This document shows, in pieces, positions 17,998 through 21,325 of a stretch of 21,325 nucleotides of DNA. The translations under genes and the position numbers were made by a program. Source of the stretch: Basidiobolus ranarum (taxonomy: Eukaryota; Basidiobolomycota; Basidiobolomycetes; Basidiobolales); contig JASJQH010000208.1 of assembly GCA_040143965.1 (NCBI GenBank), positions 1-21,325 on the forward strand. The letters run 5' to 3'. The notes below the pieces were generated by a model. That model was not told where the DNA came from. It did not search any database and saw only the letters and a list, made by a program, of their open reading frames with translations. Within the stretch, counting starts at the first letter, position 1; the number at the start of each line of letters is the position of its first letter.

Positions 17998-18830
17998 TTG
18001 GAAGTCTGCTAAATTTGGAACTTTATCCTACATCTGGCACCTTTCAACATGCCTAAATACTAGCAATGAAAACTCATGGCTCTCCAACCTCAGCTGGTAG
18101 GTTTCAAATATTGAAATTAACCCCAAACTTAAAAGAAAGCAAAAAGCTGCACAAACACTTCAAAGAACACTCAGCAGTGTCACACTACAAGCATGTATAA
18201 AAAAAGTAAAAGTGCTTGGGGAGTATTGATCAGTGTATGAAGAGAAAAACACTGTGCAAGTATGCAGAAAGTGGCTTCAGAAGAAGAACAATCAACTTGA
18301 CATTCTGTTTTGTGTTTACTGTGCAGATATCTGGAAAGAATGTGATATTGAATGCCAGTATATTGCAGAGTATCTTCCAGATAGCTGGAAGAATGTTGGC
18401 TCAGCAACATTAATACAAAAATAGGCTAGATATTGATACAAACTTGTGTTGAGTATGAGCTAAACCTTGTGTAAGAAGAGCTCTATAATAATATTTAGAA
18501 GAGTATATCCAGAAATCTAAGGATCTCATAGATGACAAATCAAGTTTCAAGTGACAAATGTGTAAAATCTGAGTTGTGTCTTTTGCAAATGTGTCAATCC
18601 ACAGCACTCTGAGATTTTACCTAATCATGTGCAACTATCTTGCCAGATCTTGAAACGTCACTCATAAAACTTAAAAAATTGATTAACATCAAATCCAACT
18701 TGATAATTTTACAACAATAAGTAAATGGTCAATCCAAAATGGATTAAAATTGTGACAGTTTTCCTTTGATACCTATCCTCAAGTTTCTGATGAGGTGTCA
18801 GTGCTACTATATGCTATTCTGATCAACAAC
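17998..18830 (+). repeat. 0.9-kb tandem direct repeat, copy A
   Basis: Aligns with 18895-19740 at an offset that drifts from 897 to about 912 bases. Shared landmarks include GTGTCACACTA, GCAGATATCTGG, ATAGCTGGAAGAATGTT, AGCAACATTAATACAA, CAAATCCAACTTG and AAAATGGATTAA. The copy is not bounded by obvious TG...CA ends and contains a coding-like segment, so a segmental duplication fits better than LTRs. Confidence 0.75.
18185..18424 (+). pseudogene. Unknown conserved domain, copy A
   Basis: The frame reads LQACIKKVKVLGEY, a TGA stop (18227-18229), then SVYEEKNTVQVCRKWLQKKN, DILFCVYCADIWKECDIECQ and YIAEYLPDSWKNVGSATLIQ, ending at TAG 18422-18424. The same words occur in copy B with many changed bases but a retained frame (VCRxWLQKK, CADIW, DSWKNVxSATLIQ). 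Retention of the protein pattern despite base divergence suggests it was once coding. I do not recognise the family. Trp-, Lys- and Cys-rich short motifs are visible but no catalytic signature. Confidence 0.5.
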
Positions 18831-18894
18831 TAATCCACAAAATTATTGATGGATGTGATGCAATAGGTTAAGGAGACTTCAGAGTGTATTGACC

Positions 18895-19740
18895 TTGCAA
18901 CAAAGGTCTCATTTGCAAGTTTATCCAACACCTGACACCTCTCAGTAACCAAAACACCAGCCAATTAAACTCACAGCTCTGCAACCTCAACTGGTACATT
19001 TTAAAGTGTTGAAACTAGCCCCAAACACTAAGGCTAGCAAAAAGCCACACAAACACTGCTTAGCACCCTTAGTAGTGTCACACTAAAAGGATTTATAAAA
19101 TAGTAAAAGTTCTTGAGGAGTGTTTTCAAAAGTATGAAGAAAATCATGCAGAGCAAGTATGCAGAAACTGGCTTCAAAAGAAGAAGATTCAATATGACAT
19201 TCAGTTTGGTGTTGCCTGTGCAGATATCTGGCAAGAACTTAGTGTGGAGTGGACACAATATTGCAGGGTATCTGCAGATAGCTGGAAGAATGTTAATTCA
19301 GCAACATTAATACAATGGTGGGCTTTGATGGAGATATTAATACAAACTCATGTTGGATATGAACTAATGCTTTAGTATGAAGTGCTCTATAAAAATAATC
19401 AGGAGAATACATCAAAGAGACTAGGGATTTTGAAGGTGACAAATTAGTGTTCAAGTGGTAAATCTGCATAATATGAGTTATATTTTTTGCACATATGTTG
19501 ATCCATAGTTTTCTGAGATTGTAGCCAATCATGTGCACCTATTGTACAACATCTTAAAATATCACCCTTGAAACTGTAAATTGATTAAAACCAAATCCAA
19601 CTTGGCAATTTTATGATGAAAAGTAAACAGTCAATCTAAAATGGATTAAGTTTGTGATGGTGTATTTATGATAACAATCCTCAAACTTCTGTTAGGGGTC
19701 TATGAATCTGGTTATCTACTATGATATGAGCTGATCAATA
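18895..19740 (+). repeat. 0.9-kb tandem direct repeat, copy B
   Basis: Partner of 17998-18830. The roughly 65 bases between the copies (18831-18894) show no clear match to the sequence before copy A, so the true unit may be about 900 bp with one decayed edge. Divergence between copies is substantial. Confidence 0.75.
19109..19375 (+). pseudogene. Unknown conserved domain, copy B
   Basis: This is the better preserved copy: 88 sense codons without a stop, reading VLEECFQKYEENHAEQVCRN, WLQKKKIQYDIQFGVACADI, WQELSVEWTQYCRVSADSWK and NVNSATLIQWWALMEI, closing at TAG 19373-19375. Upstream, a one-base loss relative to copy A (near 19100) breaks the frame joining LSSVTLKGFIK to VLEEC. No start codon or signal peptide can be assigned. 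The family is unknown; a transposon-associated accessory protein or a captured host exon are both possible. Confidence 0.5.
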
Positions 19741-19963
19741 CAGGTATGAGTTTTACCATAGTCAAAGCCTTTGCTCTGGTTTGCTTATATCCTTGCACAT
19801 TTTTCATGTGCTGCATAAAAGAACCCATAGTTGCCCAGTACATATTGATGCTGAGAAGCCTGGGGTAAGCAATGTGAAATGGTTCATCAATGATAACATG
19901 ACTCTGGACATCTGCCCTTTCCAGGTTTTTTTGTCAGCAACACTACCTTGGGCAAGATTTCTC
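19741..19963. other. Unassigned stretch interrupted by the family B LTR
   Basis: A plus frame (19781-19969) reads IDAEKPGVSNVKWFINDNMT and LDICPFQVFLSATLPWARF and runs into the LTR start at 19964. It may be a piece of the preceding unknown gene that the copia B insertion cut. No family match. Confidence 0.3.
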
Positions 19964-20357
19964 TGTTGAAGTTTGTTGTCTTTATCATATTTGTAATCTC
20001 CATCTTTACACACCTAACTATTTCATATATCATAAATAAGTTAGTTAAAATTATTAAGTCATATATCACTTAACTGCAAATCAGAACATACATGACATAT
20101 ATATGTGAATTATGAGAGATTTAACAATTCCATATTGGAAATTTCAAAATTGTCCAAATTTCCCCAAAGATAGCTCATTTTACTCCCACAGATGTTCTGA
20201 GCACAGCCCCAGTGTTAATTTTCTGTATTTCCACCAAAAATATGAATGCTTCATTTCTGGACAATAAATAGTTATTTCTGGACAATAAACAATTACCTCA
20301 CAAAGCTATTCACAACTCCACTTTTCAAAAGTTCCTCAAACAGCCCATTTTTTCCCA
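19964..20357 (+). repeat. LTR of copia family B, full copy
   Basis: Begins TGTTGAAGTTTGTTGTC and ends near TTTTCCCA, about 394 bp with TG...CA ends. The first 108-109 bases are repeated at 21218-21325. It is followed within a few bases by a primer-binding-like motif and then by a copia Gag. The right end is inferred from those features, because the second copy is cut by the window. Confidence 0.75.
20253..20289 (+). repeat. Tandem 21-bp repeat inside LTR B
   Basis: The 16-mer ATTTCTGGACAATAAA occurs at 20253-20268 and 20274-20289, spacing 21 bp. Each copy carries an AATAAA, so the duplication doubles a candidate polyadenylation signal. Confidence 0.7.
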
Positions 20358-20359
20358 AT

Positions 20360-20372
20360 AGGTTATGAGCAC
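20360..20372 (+). promoter_or_regulatory. Candidate primer-binding site of copia B
   Basis: AGGTTATGAGCAC sits two bases after the inferred LTR end. It resembles, with a gap, the initiator-methionine type primer site common in copia elements (GGTATCAGAGC), and a similar AGCTATGAGCC follows the A1 LTR. Which tRNA pairs with it cannot be decided here. Confidence 0.4.
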
Positions 20373-20392
20373 CATGTTCTAAACTTCACAGC

Positions 20393-21217
20393 ATGACAGA
20401 AACTACTACTACCACTTTCATTAACTCAAGTGTTGAAAAGCCTGATGGAAAAATTTCAATTTCTGGAAGTTCAAGTTGCAAATCATGCTGGGAGACTGGG
20501 AACTTTGGGATGTAGTCTCCGGAGATGAAAAGGAACCCTTGGACCCTCCTTTATTGGAAGCTTACAAGAAAAAAGACAAGATAGCCTTTAATGTCATTTA
20601 TTAAAGTTTGAAGGATTCACAACCAGTGAGTATTTAATATGCAAAGACTTCCCATCAAGCTTGGACTATATTGGAAGAGTATTATGTAGCAAAGGGTCTT
20701 GCTAATAGACTCTTTCTCAGGAAAAAATTCTTCAATATTAAGATGGAAAAGTCTTAAAGCATGGTTTCTCATATTGCAAATGTGAGATCTTTGGCAAAAC
20801 AACTGGAAAATATTGTTGCAACTTTACAGGAAGAAGATGTCATTATGACTCTGCTAAGTAGTCTTCCAGAACAGTATCTAAAGTTGGGCACAGATTTGGA
20901 AGCAAGACCTGACAAGTTATCTTTGGAGTTTGTTTTGGCAAGACTAATGGATCAACATGTCAGAAGTAAAAATTTGGAAAAAGAATCTGAGAAATTGGCT
21001 CTTTTTGGAGCTGGAAAACATAGCTTTGGCAAATAGAAAGGTTACAGAAGAAGGAAACCAGGTTTATGCTATGGTTATGACAAACTAAGACACTAGTTAA
21101 AAGATTGCAAATCAAGAAATTACAAAAAATGAGAAGGCAGAACAAGCAAATCAGGTTTTCAGCCAAAGAGGAAGTTTTATTCATTTCTGCTCTATAAGGG
21201 ACCACTGAACCAGACTG
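20393..21217 (+). pseudogene. gag: Copia family B Gag (UBN2-type), cut at the protease boundary
   Basis: The start ATG 20393 opens MTETTTTTFINSSVEKPDGK, then a frameshift gives FQFWKFKLQIMLGDWELWDV and DEKEPLDPPLLEAYKKKDKI, with WTILEEYYVAKGLANRLFLR further on, all typical of copia Gag. The frame 20761-21036 continues LLSSLPEQYLKLGTDLEARP and LEFVLARLMDQHVRS. The knuckle at 21067-21108 reads C-Y-G-Y with His and the last Cys kept: the second Cys is Tyr and a TAG sits after the His. A last segment EEVLFISAL and GTTEPD leads to where the protease DSGAS should be, but an LTR start intervenes at 21218. Confidence 0.75.
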
Positions 21218-21325
21218 TGTTGAAGTTTATTGTCTTTATCATATATGTTATCCCTATCTTTATACACCTAACTATTTCATATATCACATATTAGTTAGTC
21301 AACATTATTTAGTCAAATATCACTT
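21218..21325 (+). repeat. Second LTR B start, running off the window
   Basis: TGTTGAAGTTTATTGTCTTT and on matches 19964-20072 almost throughout, including CACCTAACTATTTCATATAT and the closing ATATCACTT. No purine-rich tract precedes it, as would be expected before a proper 3' LTR, so it may be a separate insertion or the product of an internal deletion. Confidence 0.8.

Noticed and set aside
15627-18607. Minus-strand open frames opposite the unknown domain copies (18180-18410, 18410-18607, 19034-19258, 19293-19538)
   Set aside because: They lie opposite or beside the plus-strand frame that is conserved between the two repeats. Their own translations are less well conserved and look like shadow frames.
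17998-19740. The 0.9-kb repeats as a pair of LTRs
   Set aside because: They are nearly adjacent (about 65 bp apart), leave no room for an internal region, lack TG...CA ends and contain a coding-like segment.
1-21325. CRISPR arrays, tRNA or rRNA genes, bacterial promoters or operons
   Set aside because: No regularly spaced repeats, no cloverleaf-like conserved boxes and no ribosomal RNA signature were seen; the content is eukaryotic transposon sequence.

Overview
The window looks like a transposon graveyard from a repeat-rich eukaryotic genome, most likely a filamentous fungus. The evidence is a low-GC sequence with very few CpG dinucleotides, overlapping layers of decayed LTR retrotransposons of Ty3/gypsy and Ty1/copia type, and remnants of a Tnp2-like (CACTA/EnSpm-type) DNA transposase. 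I found no intact host gene, tRNA, rRNA, CRISPR or bacterial feature. The fungal assignment rests on the style of the gypsy Gag-Pol and copia polyproteins and on the Tnp2 transposase. I cannot name a phylum with confidence.

Layout, left to right. 1-3525 (+): two gypsy LTR pieces followed by a decayed gypsy element (Gag with CCHC knuckle, protease, the start of the RT, RNase H) that has lost the RT core, integrase and 3' LTR. 3526-4375: unassigned. 4376-5240 (-): the N-terminal part of a Tnp2-like transposase joined to a stray copia RNase H fragment. 5302-9177 (-): a nearly full-length but dead copia element (A1) with its 5' LTR at 8838-9177. 9178-12037 (+): a second copy of the same copia family (A2) facing A1 head to head. 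12038-12823 (+): the best Tnp2-like transposase remnant, wedged between copia pieces. 12824-15568 (+): a third copia copy (A3) from integrase to 3' LTR. 15600-16520 (-): another Tnp2-like remnant facing A3.

16521-19963 is the least explained part. It holds a coding-like tract of unknown identity, an 86-bp tandem duplication, and a tandem duplication of a unit of about 0.9 kb. Both copies of the 0.9-kb unit keep a similar reading frame for a domain I do not recognise. 19964-21325 (+) holds a second copia family (B): an LTR of about 394 bp, a primer-binding-like site, a Gag with a damaged zinc knuckle, and then a second LTR start that cuts in where the protease should begin.

No element is autonomous. 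All copies carry stops, frameshifts, deletions or changed catalytic residues. The interest lies in the nesting history, the recurrent copia/Tnp2 junctions, the inverted copia pair that could give double-stranded RNA, and the unknown duplicated domain at 18-19.4 kb.
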